A stretch of DNA of 64,000 nt from CAZLDI01 sp964558415 (lineage in GTDB: Bacteria > Chloroflexota > Dehalococcoidia > SM23-28-2 > RBG-16-64-32): positions 99,121-163,120 of the forward strand of contig CAZLDI010000006.1 in assembly GCA_964558415.1 (NCBI GenBank). Reading direction: 5' to 3'. This document shows positions 54,886 to 64,000 of the stretch, piece after piece. The notes below the pieces were generated by a model, which did not search any database, was not told the DNA's origin, and saw only the letters and a list, made by a program, of their open reading frames with translations. Each line of letters opens with the position of its first letter. Position 1 is the stretch's first letter. The translations under genes were made by a program, and so were the position numbers.

Positions 54886-56550
54886 ATGGAAACCCGCAGA
54901 CTCGTTCTCACGCTCACCGGCATCGCCGTTGCCCTCGTCGTTATCCTCGGCGGGCTCTCGATCGCCCTTCTCGCAGGCGGCAGTGGGAGCGACAGCAGCG
55001 ACTCGGCCTCGGACGAGACGCCGGAGGGCCCGGACCTGCCGGATCGCCTCGACGGCGAGCTACGCCTCTTCGGCCCCGACCCGATCACGCTCGACCCCGC
55101 CTGCGCCTCTGACGCCGGCTCTGCTGAGTACATCGTCGAGATCTTCTCCGGCCTCGTCTCGTTCGACCAGGACCTGAAGGTGATCCCCGACATCGCCGAG
55201 ACGATCGACGTCAGCGATGACGGGCTCGTGTACACGTTCAACCTGCGCACCAACGTCCTCTTCCACGACCGCTCGCGCCGCGTCACCGCGGGCGACTTCA
55301 AGTTCTCGATAGAGCGGTCGCTCAACCCGGACACTCTGTCCACGGTCGGCGAGGTCTACCTCGACGACATCGTCGGCGCGGAGGAGTTCATCGTCGGCGA
55401 CACGCAAGAGGTGACCGGTATCAAGGCGGTCAACGATAACACCCTCGAGATCACCATCGAAGAGCCGGTCTCCTACTTCCTTGAAAAGCTGACGTACCCC
55501 ACGGCCTACGTCGTCGACCGCAACGAAGTCGAAGGCTCCACCTGCTTTGAGGGTGACTGGACGCGCCGCCCCAACGGCACCGGCCCCTTCACGCTGGAGA
55601 CCTGGCTCCTCGGCGAGCGCATTGAGCTCACCCCAAACGAACAGTTCTACCTCGACCCGAAGCCCTCGCTGGAGAAGGTGACCTACATCCTCTCCGGCGG
55701 CTCATCCTTCGTGATGTACGAGAACGATGAGGTCGACCTGACAGGCGTCGGGACGAACGACATCGATCGCGTCCGCGATCCGAACGACTCGCTGAACGCC
55801 GAGCTTCACGAAGCCCAGTCGCTGGACGTGTTCTACATCGGCTTCAATACCGAAGAGCCGCCCTTCAACGACCCGGACGTCCGCCGCGCGCTCAATATGG
55901 CCATTGATAAAGACCTGCTCGCCCGCGATATCTTGTTCGATCTGGTGACGCCCGCCAGAGGCATCCTTCCACCGGACATGCCCGGCTACAATCCGGACCT
56001 TGAGGGCGTCCCTTACGACCCGGATGCGGCGGCCGATCTACTGGAAGACGCGGGCGGCCCAGAGCTGTTCGAAGACGTAGTGCTGCTGACGCCAGGTCGC
56101 GGCGCCAGCCCATCTGACGTGCTGGAGGCGGTGGTGGCCCTCTGGGAGGAGAACCTCGGGATCACTGTGACCATCGAGCAAGAGGACTTCGGCCAGTTCC
56201 TCCGCGATATCGACGGCGGCAACTTCCAGATGTTTTCCCTCGGCTGGATCGCTGACTACCCCGACCCGCAGAACTTCCTGGACATCAAGCTTCACTCCGA
56301 GAGCAGCAACAACGAAGCCAAATACGCTAACGACGAAGTCGACGACCTCCTGGAACGCGCTCGCACGGAGGCAGAGGAGGCGGCGCGCATTGATCTGTAC
56401 CAGCAAGCCGAGGAGATCATCGTCCAGGACTCTCCCTGGATCCCCCTTTATCACGGGAGGGCGGCCTATCTCGTAAAGCCGTATGTCCAGGGCTATGAGA
56501 CGCCGGCCTTCGTCATCCCGAATCTGCGCTACGTAACCATCGAGCGCTAA
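54886..56550 (+). CDS. Oligopeptide/dipeptide ABC transporter substrate-binding lipoprotein-like protein
   Basis: A 554-residue SBP_bac_5 family protein. The N-terminal helix (about 6-31) targets it outside; no lipobox Cys is seen, so the helix probably remains as anchor. It is followed by a Ser/Asp-rich linker and the two-lobed binding domain (DPITLDPACASDAGS, FNLRTNVLFHDRSRRVTAGD, FNTEEPPFNDPDVRRALNMA, LGWIADYPDPQNFLD). It delivers oligopeptides or nickel-type ligands to the two permeases downstream. No Shine-Dalgarno site is seen before the ATG, which follows TAATGT closely. Confidence 0.92.
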   Translation: METRRLVLTLTGIAVALVVILGGLSIALLAGGSGSDSSDSASDETPEGPDLPDRLDGELRLFGPDPITLDPACASDAGSAEYIVEIFSGLVSFDQDLKVIPDIAETIDVSDDGLVYTFNLRTNVLFHDRSRRVTAGDFKFSIERSLNPDTLSTVGEVYLDDIVGAEEFIVGDTQEVTGIKAVNDNTLEITIEEPVSYFLEKLTYPTAYVVDRNEVEGSTCFEGDWTRRPNGTGPFTLETWLLGERIELTPNEQFYLDPKPSLEKVTYILSGGSSFVMYENDEVDLTGVGTNDIDRVRDPNDSLNAELHEAQSLDVFYIGFNTEEPPFNDPDVRRALNMAIDKDLLARDILFDLVTPARGILPPDMPGYNPDLEGVPYDPDAAADLLEDAGGPELFEDVVLLTPGRGASPSDVLEAVVALWEENLGITVTIEQEDFGQFLRDIDGGNFQMFSLGWIADYPDPQNFLDIKLHSESSNNEAKYANDEVDDLLERARTEAEEAARIDLYQQAEEIIVQDSPWIPLYHGRAAYLVKPYVQGYETPAFVIPNLRYVTIER

Positions 56551-56565
56551 AGCAGGAGGTCGCTC

Positions 56566-57549
56566 GTGCACGGTCTCACCGGGTACGTCATACGCCGCCT
56601 CCTGATCGTCCCGGTAATCCTCCTGGCCGTTTCTGCCGTCACGTTCGCGCTGGGCCGGTTTGCGCCCTCAGACTACGTGGAGATCGCGGTCGGTACAGGC
56701 AAAGCCAATCCCGAAACCGTGGAACGCATCAAGGAAGAACGGGGTCTGAACGACCCCATCTACCAGCAGTACGCCCGCTGGCTGGGCAAGGCTGTCCAGG
56801 GCGATCTGGGAAACAGCACCCGCTACCGCGGAGTGCCCGTGGAGGACGTCATCTTTCCGCGCCTCTGGGTGACGCTCCAGTACAACATCGTCGTGCTCAT
56901 CCTCACCTTCGCGATCGGCATTCCGGTGGGCACGTGGGCCGCCCTCCGGCGGGGCACGTGGCAGGACCCGGTAGCCATCGCCTCGTTTCTCGTCTTCGCC
57001 TCTGTGCCGGTGATCATCTCCGTGCCGCTGCTCCGGTGGCTCTTGGCGGTCAAGCTCGACCTCCTCCCCACCGGCGGCTGGCAGTCCCAGGAGGTCCTGG
57101 GCGTCTCCATCGGCCTCGCATCAAAGGAGGCGATACTCCCGGTCCTGATAATGAGCCTTGGGGGCGTCGCCGGCCTGGCGCGTTACATGCGCGTGCAAGT
57201 ACTGGACGTTCTGGACCAGGACTATGTCAGGACTGCGCGTTCCAAGGGTCTGCGCGAATCTATCGTGGTGGTCAGGCACACCGTCAGAAACGCCCTCCTG
57301 CCCATCGTCACCATCCTCGGCTTTGACATCTCCGCGCTGTTCGGCGGATCGATCATCCTTGAGACTCTCCTCGGCATCCCCGGCATCGGGCAATTTACGT
57401 ACGAATCGATCAACGCCCGCGACTACGACAGCATCATGGCCATAGTTTTGCTCGGCGCGACGATGTTCATGCTCGCTATGCTGCTGGTCGACGTCGCCTA
57501 CGGCTTTATCGATCCGCGCATCCGCCTTCGCGAAGAAGCGCGCGCATGA
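56566..57549 (+). CDS. Oligopeptide ABC transporter permease, DppB type
   Basis: A 327-residue inner-membrane permease with six helices. It starts with GYVIRRLLIVPVILLAVSAV, and the coupling-helix EAA-like motif is YVRTARSKGLRESIVVVRHT. GTG start at 56566 follows AGGAGGT. It sits 15 nt after the binding-protein gene and overlaps the next permease by 4 nt. No ATPase genes follow, so the cognate DppD/DppF must be encoded elsewhere. Confidence 0.93.
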   Translation: MHGLTGYVIRRLLIVPVILLAVSAVTFALGRFAPSDYVEIAVGTGKANPETVERIKEERGLNDPIYQQYARWLGKAVQGDLGNSTRYRGVPVEDVIFPRLWVTLQYNIVVLILTFAIGIPVGTWAALRRGTWQDPVAIASFLVFASVPVIISVPLLRWLLAVKLDLLPTGGWQSQEVLGVSIGLASKEAILPVLIMSLGGVAGLARYMRVQVLDVLDQDYVRTARSKGLRESIVVVRHTVRNALLPIVTILGFDISALFGGSIILETLLGIPGIGQFTYESINARDYDSIMAIVLLGATMFMLAMLLVDVAYGFIDPRIRLREEARA

Positions 57550-58502
57550 GCTACCCCCGCGCCGCCGCCGCGCTTCTGGATGACCTCGATCTCCCTGCGC
57601 CGCGCTCATTCATTCTCGCCCGCCGCCTGCTGCGTCGGCCTCTCGCCGTCGTCGCGATCTGCGTCATCGTTGTCATCTACGGTGCGGGCATCCTGGCGCC
57701 GTTGATCGCCCCCCATGGCTTCAAGGATACCGAGCTTCGCAATCTCTACGACGGACCCAGCTCGGATCACTGGTTGGGCACCGACGCATTGGGTCACGAT
57801 GTTTTCTCGCGCATCATCTGGTCGGCTCAGACCACCGTCATCATCTCCGTCGCCACGTTCGTCACTGGAGGCCTGGTTCTGGGTGTGACGCTGGGACTTC
57901 TCTCCGGGTATCTGGGCGGGCGTGTGGACAGCATTATCATGCGGTCCGCCGACGCGCTCACCGCCGTTCCCACGATATTGCTACTCGTTATCTTCAACGC
58001 CACTCTTAAAGACCGTGTCAGGGATGTCTTTCGTGATATCGAAGACTTCACGGGCATCGGCGGCCTCGTGAGCTCGGGCGTTCCAAGCTATTTCTTGCTC
58101 GCCTTCGCCCTATCCATCTTCGGTTGGGTGGGCCTCGCGCGTCTCATCCGGTCTCAAGTGCTGGCCCTCCGCGAGTCGGCGTACGTGACAGCCGCTCAGG
58201 CGGCCGGTGCTTCCACGGGGCGCATACTCTTCCGTCACCTGCTGCCAAACGTCAGCAACATCCTGTTGGTCTCGCTCACGATATCCCTCGGTTCCGTGGG
58301 AGCTGCTGAGGTGGGTTTGACCTTCCTCGGCCTCGGCGTGACAGAACGAAGCTTCGGCGTCATGATCTCGGACTATGCCGGCGCCATCCGCGCGCATCCA
58401 GAGCTGGTCATCTATCCGGGAATTGTGGTCGCCTCGCTGATCCTCTCCTTCAACCTCCTCGGCGACGTCCTCACGGACCTCCTCTCCCCCCGCAGACGCT
58501 AA
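57546..58502 (+). CDS. Oligopeptide ABC transporter permease, DppC type
   Basis: A 318-residue second permease of the same importer. N-terminal OppC-type helix (RRLLRRPLAVVAICVIVVIY), then HWLGTDALGHDVFSRIIWSA, a hallmark of this subfamily, and the ATPase-contact loop ESAYVTAAQAAGASTGRILF. It contains a loop insertion (about residues 155-180) between helices. Overlaps DppB by ATGA. Confidence 0.93.
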   Translation: MSYPRAAAALLDDLDLPAPRSFILARRLLRRPLAVVAICVIVVIYGAGILAPLIAPHGFKDTELRNLYDGPSSDHWLGTDALGHDVFSRIIWSAQTTVIISVATFVTGGLVLGVTLGLLSGYLGGRVDSIIMRSADALTAVPTILLLVIFNATLKDRVRDVFRDIEDFTGIGGLVSSGVPSYFLLAFALSIFGWVGLARLIRSQVLALRESAYVTAAQAAGASTGRILFRHLLPNVSNILLVSLTISLGSVGAAEVGLTFLGLGVTERSFGVMISDYAGAIRAHPELVIYPGIVVASLILSFNLLGDVLTDLLSPRRR

Positions 58503-58503
58503 G

Positions 58504-58980
58504 GTGGGCGGCTCAATCATCCGACCCGTGACGGAGGCTGAGATCGCCTCAGACTGGGTCGAATTCACCGGCGGTCCTCCCATCGTCGGCGTCCTGGCCC
58601 AGTATCAACCGGGCGATGTCGAAGGCATCCTCTGGCGCGACGAAGCCCCCGGTCGCACCGCCGTCGCGACGTGGTCGATCGAAGGCGATCGCGCGGAGAT
58701 CGTCTCCGTCCACGCCCGGCCCTCGGGCGGCGGCGCCGGGACCCGCGTCATGGACGCTGCTGAGGACGAGCTGCGCCGCCGCGGCGTGCGTAAGGTCGTC
58801 CTCGCGACGACGGACGACAACGTCCGCGCCCTCAACTTCTACATTCGCCGCGGCTACCGCCTCGTGCGCCTGCACCTCGATGCGCTCGACCGCGTCCGCG
58901 CCGTTAAACCCGGCGTCCCGCTGACCGGCCGCGACGGCGTTCCCCTGCGCGACTTGTGGGAGCTGGAGAAGGCTCTTTAG
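58504..58980 (+). CDS. GNAT-family N-acetyltransferase
   Basis: A 158-residue GCN5-related enzyme transferring acetyl from acetyl-CoA. The CoA-binding loop is HARPSGGGAGTRVMDAAEDE (motif A variant of Q/RxxGxG/A) and motif B is ALNFYIRRGYRLVRLHLDAL. GTG start at 58504, 1 nt after the permease stop, so it is coupled to the ABC operon by position. Substrate unknown. It ends 4 nt from the convergent FG-GAP gene. Confidence 0.85.
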   Translation: MGGSIIRPVTEAEIASDWVEFTGGPPIVGVLAQYQPGDVEGILWRDEAPGRTAVATWSIEGDRAEIVSVHARPSGGGAGTRVMDAAEDELRRRGVRKVVLATTDDNVRALNFYIRRGYRLVRLHLDALDRVRAVKPGVPLTGRDGVPLRDLWELEKAL

Positions 58981-58984
58981 CCGG

Positions 58985-61135
58985 TCAGCAGCCGCCGGCC
59001 GGGCCGAAGCTGATGGCCACCAGCGCGAGGTCTCTGACGTTGATCCAGTCATCGACCGGCATGCCTGGGCCGGGCACCACATCCCATCGCTGGTTGAAGG
59101 CCGACTCTCCCGGCGACGCACCGATCAGACGTCTGGGCAAAATGTAGGACGCGAGGTCCACCAAATCGACCTCATTGTGCGAGCTGTAACCCCCATTCAA
59201 GTCGGCGGGTGACCCGTCCGTCCCGCACGGGTCCTGGTCGCCTTGCAGGTTGGGCGCAAAGACGTGCGCCTCAACCTCCCCGCTGAAGCCGTCGCCGTCG
59301 CAGTCGGACTGCGCCGCACCGGCTGGTAGCATCTCGTCCGCCATCAGGTCCCGGTCGTCATCAACGGACGCGTAAGCCCCGTCGACTCGCTCCGGCGTGC
59401 TGCCGGCGTCCAGCGCGTCGCTACCGCAGATCCCCTCGATCCCGTCGGCGATCAGGTCGTTGTCGTCGTCGGAATCACATTCATCCCCGGCGCTGTCACC
59501 GTCCGCGTCAGCCTGACCGGCGTTGGGAAGGAAGTCGCAGTTGTCCACGGGGTCTCCGACCATATCCCCGTCGCTGTCTGATGAGAATATGACGTACGCC
59601 TCCCCCGCCCACGTGCGGGACTCGTCCGGCCCATCGGCATACGGCGCGCTCAAGAGCAGTTCGTCCGCGCCGTCGCCGTCCAGATCTCCAAGAGTTAGCG
59701 TTGGCATATACCCCAGCGCGTCAAGTAAACCGGCGCGACCGTAGACCGTGAGCGCTGCATCTGTGGCGTTTGCCGTACCAGACATCTCTGGAGATCCATA
59801 GAATACGTACCCCTCGCCCGCCCCGCAGCGATCGCCAACGCCCGGCGCGCAGTCCCCGCCGCCCGGGCCGTCTGCGAACCGGGCGCCGAGAACGATGTCT
59901 TCCGTCCCATCTCCATTCAGGTCGCCGGCTGCTATCGAGTAGCTGAGTTCGTCACCCGCGTCTTCGGCAACCACCATGAAGGCGGGCGCGGTGACTGCCA
60001 GGTCGATCGTGCCGCCCAGACCCGGCCCACCCGTTATCAGGTAAGCCTCACCCGCCCGTTCCTCGTTATTCTGCTCTCCGCTCGCAAGCCAGGCTCCAAG
60101 CAGCAGATCGTCGACGGAATCTCCATTGATGTCCCCGCCCGCTACCGAATACCCCAGCTCGTCGTCCTCGTCGATGCCGATCACCGTGACGTCCGCCGCC
60201 TCCGGCAGGTGCAGACTGCCGGCTAGGTCCGGGGAGCCGTAGATGACATGAGCCTCTCCCGCATCGTCCCGTGCTTCTCCAGCGCCGTCCGCTTCCGGCG
60301 CGCCGACGAGAATGTCGCCGATGCCATCCCCGTTGAAGTCTCCGCTGGCAACACCGTAGCCAAGCTCGTCGTCCGCGTTCTCGCTGTAGAGGGTGACCGT
60401 CTGTTCACCCGCTGCGATCTCCACCTCGCGCGGTCCCGCGTTGGAGCCCGCCACGACGTAGATCTCGCCGCCGTCCAGCGTTGCGTTCGCCGGCCCGTCT
60501 GCTTTGTAGGCGGCGACGATCGCATCGTCCAGTGCATGCCCAGTAGGGCTCACGTCGTCATTCACGTTGCCGGACGCCACCGAGTAGCCAAACTGGTCTC
60601 CTTCGTCGGCGCCGATCATCGAGATGTAGGCTGCATCAACCACCAGGTCGATCGTCCCGGTCAGCGTCGCAGCTCCCAGGAGAACGTAGGCCCTACCCGA
60701 GTCTGGTGCGGTGCCGGGCGCGCCCGCCAGGATATCGTCGATGCCGTCTCCGTTGAAGTCTCCTGTGACCGTAGAGTACCCGAACAGGTCGCCCGCGCTG
60801 GCGCCGCGGATCGTCACGTCCGCCTGTTCCGCCGCCAGATCGATAACCCGTGGGAATGACGGTGAGCCGAAGATAACGTGCACAGCGCCCGGGCCTAACC
60901 GCGGCAGTGCTACTGGAGAGCCCAGGACCAGGTCGTCTCTACCGTCTCCGTTCACATCGCCGGAGGCTATCGAGTAGCCGATGACTGCGCCCTCATGAGG
61001 TCCGAAGATCGTCATATCCGCCGGGGCGGTCTCCAGATCGCGCAACGCCCCGACGGAACCGACGACGTTCACAGCCGTCACCAGCAGCAAGGTAGCTGGC
61101 AACAGAACAAGCAATCTCCGGGCATGCGATATCAA
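58985..61135 (-). CDS. Large secreted FG-GAP (integrin-like) repeat protein with dockerin-like C-terminus
   Basis: A 716-residue extracellular protein. Signal helix (LLVLLPATLLLVTAVNVVGS), seven FG-GAP blades forming a propeller, each with a DxNGDGxDD calcium loop (for example DVNGDGRDDLVLGSP, DFNGDGIDDILAGAP). Next is a thrombospondin type 3-like acidic calcium segment (DPVDNCDFLPNAGQADADGD), then two Asp-rich dockerin-like repeats (NEVDLVDLASYI and DDWINVRDLALVAI). TTG start at 61135 has GGGAGG 6 nt upstream and places the signal peptide correctly. Likely a calcium-stabilised surface adhesin or scaffold partner; function unproven. Confidence 0.84.
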   Translation of the reverse strand: MISHARRLLVLLPATLLLVTAVNVVGSVGALRDLETAPADMTIFGPHEGAVIGYSIASGDVNGDGRDDLVLGSPVALPRLGPGAVHVIFGSPSFPRVIDLAAEQADVTIRGASAGDLFGYSTVTGDFNGDGIDDILAGAPGTAPDSGRAYVLLGAATLTGTIDLVVDAAYISMIGADEGDQFGYSVASGNVNDDVSPTGHALDDAIVAAYKADGPANATLDGGEIYVVAGSNAGPREVEIAAGEQTVTLYSENADDELGYGVASGDFNGDGIGDILVGAPEADGAGEARDDAGEAHVIYGSPDLAGSLHLPEAADVTVIGIDEDDELGYSVAGGDINGDSVDDLLLGAWLASGEQNNEERAGEAYLITGGPGLGGTIDLAVTAPAFMVVAEDAGDELSYSIAAGDLNGDGTEDIVLGARFADGPGGGDCAPGVGDRCGAGEGYVFYGSPEMSGTANATDAALTVYGRAGLLDALGYMPTLTLGDLDGDGADELLLSAPYADGPDESRTWAGEAYVIFSSDSDGDMVGDPVDNCDFLPNAGQADADGDSAGDECDSDDDNDLIADGIEGICGSDALDAGSTPERVDGAYASVDDDRDLMADEMLPAGAAQSDCDGDGFSGEVEAHVFAPNLQGDQDPCGTDGSPADLNGGYSSHNEVDLVDLASYILPRRLIGASPGESAFNQRWDVVPGPGMPVDDWINVRDLALVAISFGPAGGC

Positions 61136-61313
61136 TCCGAACCTCCCGCGGTATCTAAGGGTGCGCCTGAGCGGGGATTGTATGCTGCGACTCCGGCCTG
61201 AGGGAAGATAATTTAGTGACCGCTTGGTAACAATTTGTGGAAATCTCCCGGACCGCTGAACTGAGCCGCCCGCGACGAGTGCCATCTCCTCGTGCCAGCG
61301 CCTGACCCCCTGC

Positions 61314-61319
61314 TATAAT
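61314..61319 (+). promoter_or_regulatory. -10 box of tig, leaderless type
   Basis: A perfect TATAAT ends 6 nt before the GTG start codon, so transcription should begin at or within a base or two of translation start. Confidence 0.65.
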
Positions 61320-61325
61320 CGTCGT

Positions 61326-62669
61326 GTGAAGGTCTCCACTCAGCGCCTTCCGGAGAGCCAGGTCCTCCTTGAGATCGAGGTAGATCCGGAGCAGATGGAG
61401 CGCTCCCTGGACCGGGCGTACCGCAGGCTTGTCCAGCGCGTCGACGTCCCGGGTTTCCGTAAGGGCAAGACGCCGCGCCCCATGCTCGAAAGGCATCTCG
61501 GCCGTGACCGGCTCGTCCACGAAGCACACGACATCCTCCTCCGCGAAGTCGTGCCGCAGGTGCTTGACCAGGAGAGTATCGAGGCGATTGACGCACCGCG
61601 GATCGACGAGATAATCACCGACGAGCCCTTCTCCTTCAAAGCGACAGTCCCCATCCGTCCGACGGTGGACCTGGGAAACTACGCCAAACTCCGCCTCGAG
61701 CGAGAAATCGTCAGCGTGGATGAAGGAGAAATCGATCGGATGGTGGAAGAGCTGCGGCACCGCTACGCGGTCCACGAGCCCGCCGAGCGAGCCGTCCAGA
61801 CCGGCGACATCGTTCGCGCTAACGTGCGTGGCGAGATCGATGGCCGAGAGATATACAAGGACGGCGACGTGCAGTTCCACCTCCGCGAAGGGTCCACGAT
61901 CCTCCTTCCGGGCTTTGCGGAGGGGCTTGTGGGCGCCGAAAAGGGAGTCCAGAAAGAGATCCCCGTTAGCGTGCCGGAGGGTCAGGGTCAGCTCGCCGGG
62001 AAGTCCGGCGTCTTCAGCGTCACAATCAGCGACGTCAAGGAAGTGCGTCTACCGGAGCTCGACGACGAGTTCGCCCGTGGCGTCGGGGAGGGCTTCGCTG
62101 GCGTCGAGGAGCTTCGCGAAAGACTCCGCACAGACGTCCGCGAGAAGTTGGAGGCGCAGGCGGAGGAAGCGTATCGTGAGAAGGCCGTCACCGCTCTCGC
62201 GGACGCGTCCGCCAAGATCGAGTTTCCCCCCGTGCTCGTCGATCGCGAGCTCGAACGGTTCGTCCACGAGCAGGCGCACGCTGCCGGCCGTAACGTGGAC
62301 GACTATCTGAAACTGCTGAAGCAGTCGCCGGACGAGGTGCGGGAAAAGTTAGTGCCCGCGTGCACCGAGCGCGTCCGCCGGTCGCTGGCGCTTTCGCGCT
62401 TCGCCGAGGCGGAAGAGATCGGCGTTGAAGGTGGAGAGGTCGATGCCGAGGTGGAGCGTATCGTCACCTCCGCAGGTGGTGACGCCGAACGCGTCCGCCG
62501 CCTGTTCTCGACAGCGGATGCCCGCGCTTCGATTGAGCGGGCGTTGCATACTCGAAAGACACTCGACCGGCTGGTCGAGATAGCGTCGGGGATGAGCCGG
62601 GAGCGCCCGACCGGATCTGACGCAGCCGTCCCGGCGACCAGTGCAGCGAGCCCGAAGGAGGAGTCTTGA
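61326..62669 (+). CDS. tig: Trigger factor (ribosome-associated chaperone)
   Basis: A 447-residue chaperone and peptidyl-prolyl isomerase at the ribosome exit tunnel. N-terminal ribosome-binding domain with the signature GFRKGKTPRPMLERHLGRDR, a middle PPIase domain (about 155-240, QTGDIVRANVRGEIDGREI) and a helical C-terminal domain from about 250. Start GTG directly after a perfect -10 box. It forms the usual tig-clpP-clpX group, overlapping clpP by 4 nt. Confidence 0.96.
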   Translation: MKVSTQRLPESQVLLEIEVDPEQMERSLDRAYRRLVQRVDVPGFRKGKTPRPMLERHLGRDRLVHEAHDILLREVVPQVLDQESIEAIDAPRIDEIITDEPFSFKATVPIRPTVDLGNYAKLRLEREIVSVDEGEIDRMVEELRHRYAVHEPAERAVQTGDIVRANVRGEIDGREIYKDGDVQFHLREGSTILLPGFAEGLVGAEKGVQKEIPVSVPEGQGQLAGKSGVFSVTISDVKEVRLPELDDEFARGVGEGFAGVEELRERLRTDVREKLEAQAEEAYREKAVTALADASAKIEFPPVLVDRELERFVHEQAHAAGRNVDDYLKLLKQSPDEVREKLVPACTERVRRSLALSRFAEAEEIGVEGGEVDAEVERIVTSAGGDAERVRRLFSTADARASIERALHTRKTLDRLVEIASGMSRERPTGSDAAVPATSAASPKEES

Positions 62670-63292
62670 ACCCACAAGCCTTAGTACCCTATGTAGTTGA
62701 GCAGAGCGCTCGCGGCGAGCGCGCGTTCGACATCTTTTCGCTCCTGCTCAAGGAGCGAATCGTCTTCCTCGGCACGCCGATCGATGACCAGATCGCTAAC
62801 CTGATCATCGCTCAGCTGTTATACCTTGAGAGAGAAGATCCCGAGAAAGACATCAACATGTACATCCACTCGCCGGGCGGGGTCGTCAGCGCCGGGTTGG
62901 CGATCTACGACACGATGCAGCTCTCTCGCTGCGACGTCGCAACGATCGCTGTCGGTGCCTGCGCCAGTATGGGGACGGTGCTCCTCGCCGCTGGCACGAA
63001 GGGCAAGCGCTACGCGCTGCCCAACACGACGATTCACATCCACCAGGCCGTCATTCGCGGCGTCGGCGGACAGGCCACGGACGTCGAGATCCACGCCAAA
63101 GAAGTGCTCCGGCTGAACCAGGTCATCCGCGAAGTCTTATCCAAGCACACCGGCCAGGACATGGAGCGCATCATCCGCGACACAGACCGCGACTTCTTTA
63201 TGGACGCCCCGTCAGCCAAAGAGTACGGCATAGTGGACGAAGTCCTGCAGGCAAATACCGTGACCGCCGCAGTGGAAGAAGCAAAGGTGTAG
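62666..63292 (+). CDS. clpP: ATP-dependent Clp protease proteolytic subunit
   Basis: A serine protease of 208 residues forming the ClpP barrel. Catalytic triad: Ser101 (VGACASMGTVLLAAG), His126 (TTIHIHQAVI) and Asp176 (DTDRDFFMDAP). MYIHSPGGVVSAGLAIYDTM forms the substrate groove. The TTG start overlaps the tig stop, 5 nt after GGAGGAG. clpX follows after 1 nt. Confidence 0.97.
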   Translation: MNPQALVPYVVEQSARGERAFDIFSLLLKERIVFLGTPIDDQIANLIIAQLLYLEREDPEKDINMYIHSPGGVVSAGLAIYDTMQLSRCDVATIAVGACASMGTVLLAAGTKGKRYALPNTTIHIHQAVIRGVGGQATDVEIHAKEVLRLNQVIREVLSKHTGQDMERIIRDTDRDFFMDAPSAKEYGIVDEVLQANTVTAAVEEAKV

Positions 63293-63293
63293 C

Positions 63294-64000
<707 letters not shown>

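Overview
This 64 kb window of GC-rich DNA most likely comes from a bacterium of the phylum Chloroflexota, probably class Dehalococcoidia. The clues are two adenosylcobalamin-dependent ribonucleotide reductases, an extended-tail L19, the GGIHMS form of MurC, secreted FG-GAP and PD40 proteins with Asp-rich or TM-plus-basic C-termini, and many short-leader promoters. The lineage call is inference. No rRNA, tRNA, CRISPR array, integrase or transposase was seen. Coding density is very high and no gap between genes exceeds about 300 bases. The largest gaps are 17849-18132 (nrdR promoter and leader), 19391-19619 (hairpin plus low-complexity repeat), 54681-54885, 35789-35990 (division-cluster promoter), 12221-12413 (leader with a hairpin) and 61136-61325.

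Region 1 (1-13.9 kb) is a mixed neighbourhood. It holds the start of a PLP-binding homeostasis protein gene, a WYL-domain regulator, and a four-gene chain of overlapping genes (VOC, hotdog thioesterase, PPOX-fold protein, unknown). Next come two ABM-like monooxygenases, a CDF metal transporter, a cupin, class II RNR no. 1, a lone DGQHR (DndB-like) gene with its own consensus promoter, a small zinc ribbon, a GGDEF/HD-GYP membrane receptor and a winged-helix AAA+ ATPase.

Region 2 (14-19.4 kb) is an nrdR - unknown 102-residue gene - nrdJ operon. Its promoter carries a near-consensus NrdR box. A PIN-domain gene and a frameshifted lipase run the other way. Region 3 (19.6-35.9 kb) is a complete division and cell-wall (dcw) cluster on the minus strand in the order mraZ-rsmH-ftsL-ftsI-murF-mraY-murD-ftsW-murG-murC-murB-ddl-ftsQ-ftsA-ftsZ. 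It is driven by a near-perfect promoter with two MraZ boxes, and murE is absent from its usual slot. Most junctions overlap by 4 nt, so translation is probably coupled.

Region 4 (36-50.3 kb) holds housekeeping genes: mogA-type, trmD, rplS, priA, def, a CCA/poly(A)-polymerase-type nucleotidyltransferase, yajC, fused secDF, selB, a histone-deacetylase-like hydrolase, a DinB-fold protein and hemW. Region 5 (50.4-64 kb) has aspS, two tandem secreted PD40 paralogues, an oligopeptide ABC transporter, a GNAT enzyme, a large FG-GAP surface protein, and tig-clpP-clpX, where clpX is cut by the window end.

Two patterns run across the window. First, several families of short low-complexity or palindromic repeats sit both between genes and, in frame, inside conserved enzymes (four insertions in nrdJ no. 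2, others in nrdJ no. 1 and hemW). Second, many operon heads have a -10 box only 6-10 nt before the start codon, which implies leaderless mRNAs, whereas internal operon genes use Shine-Dalgarno sites.
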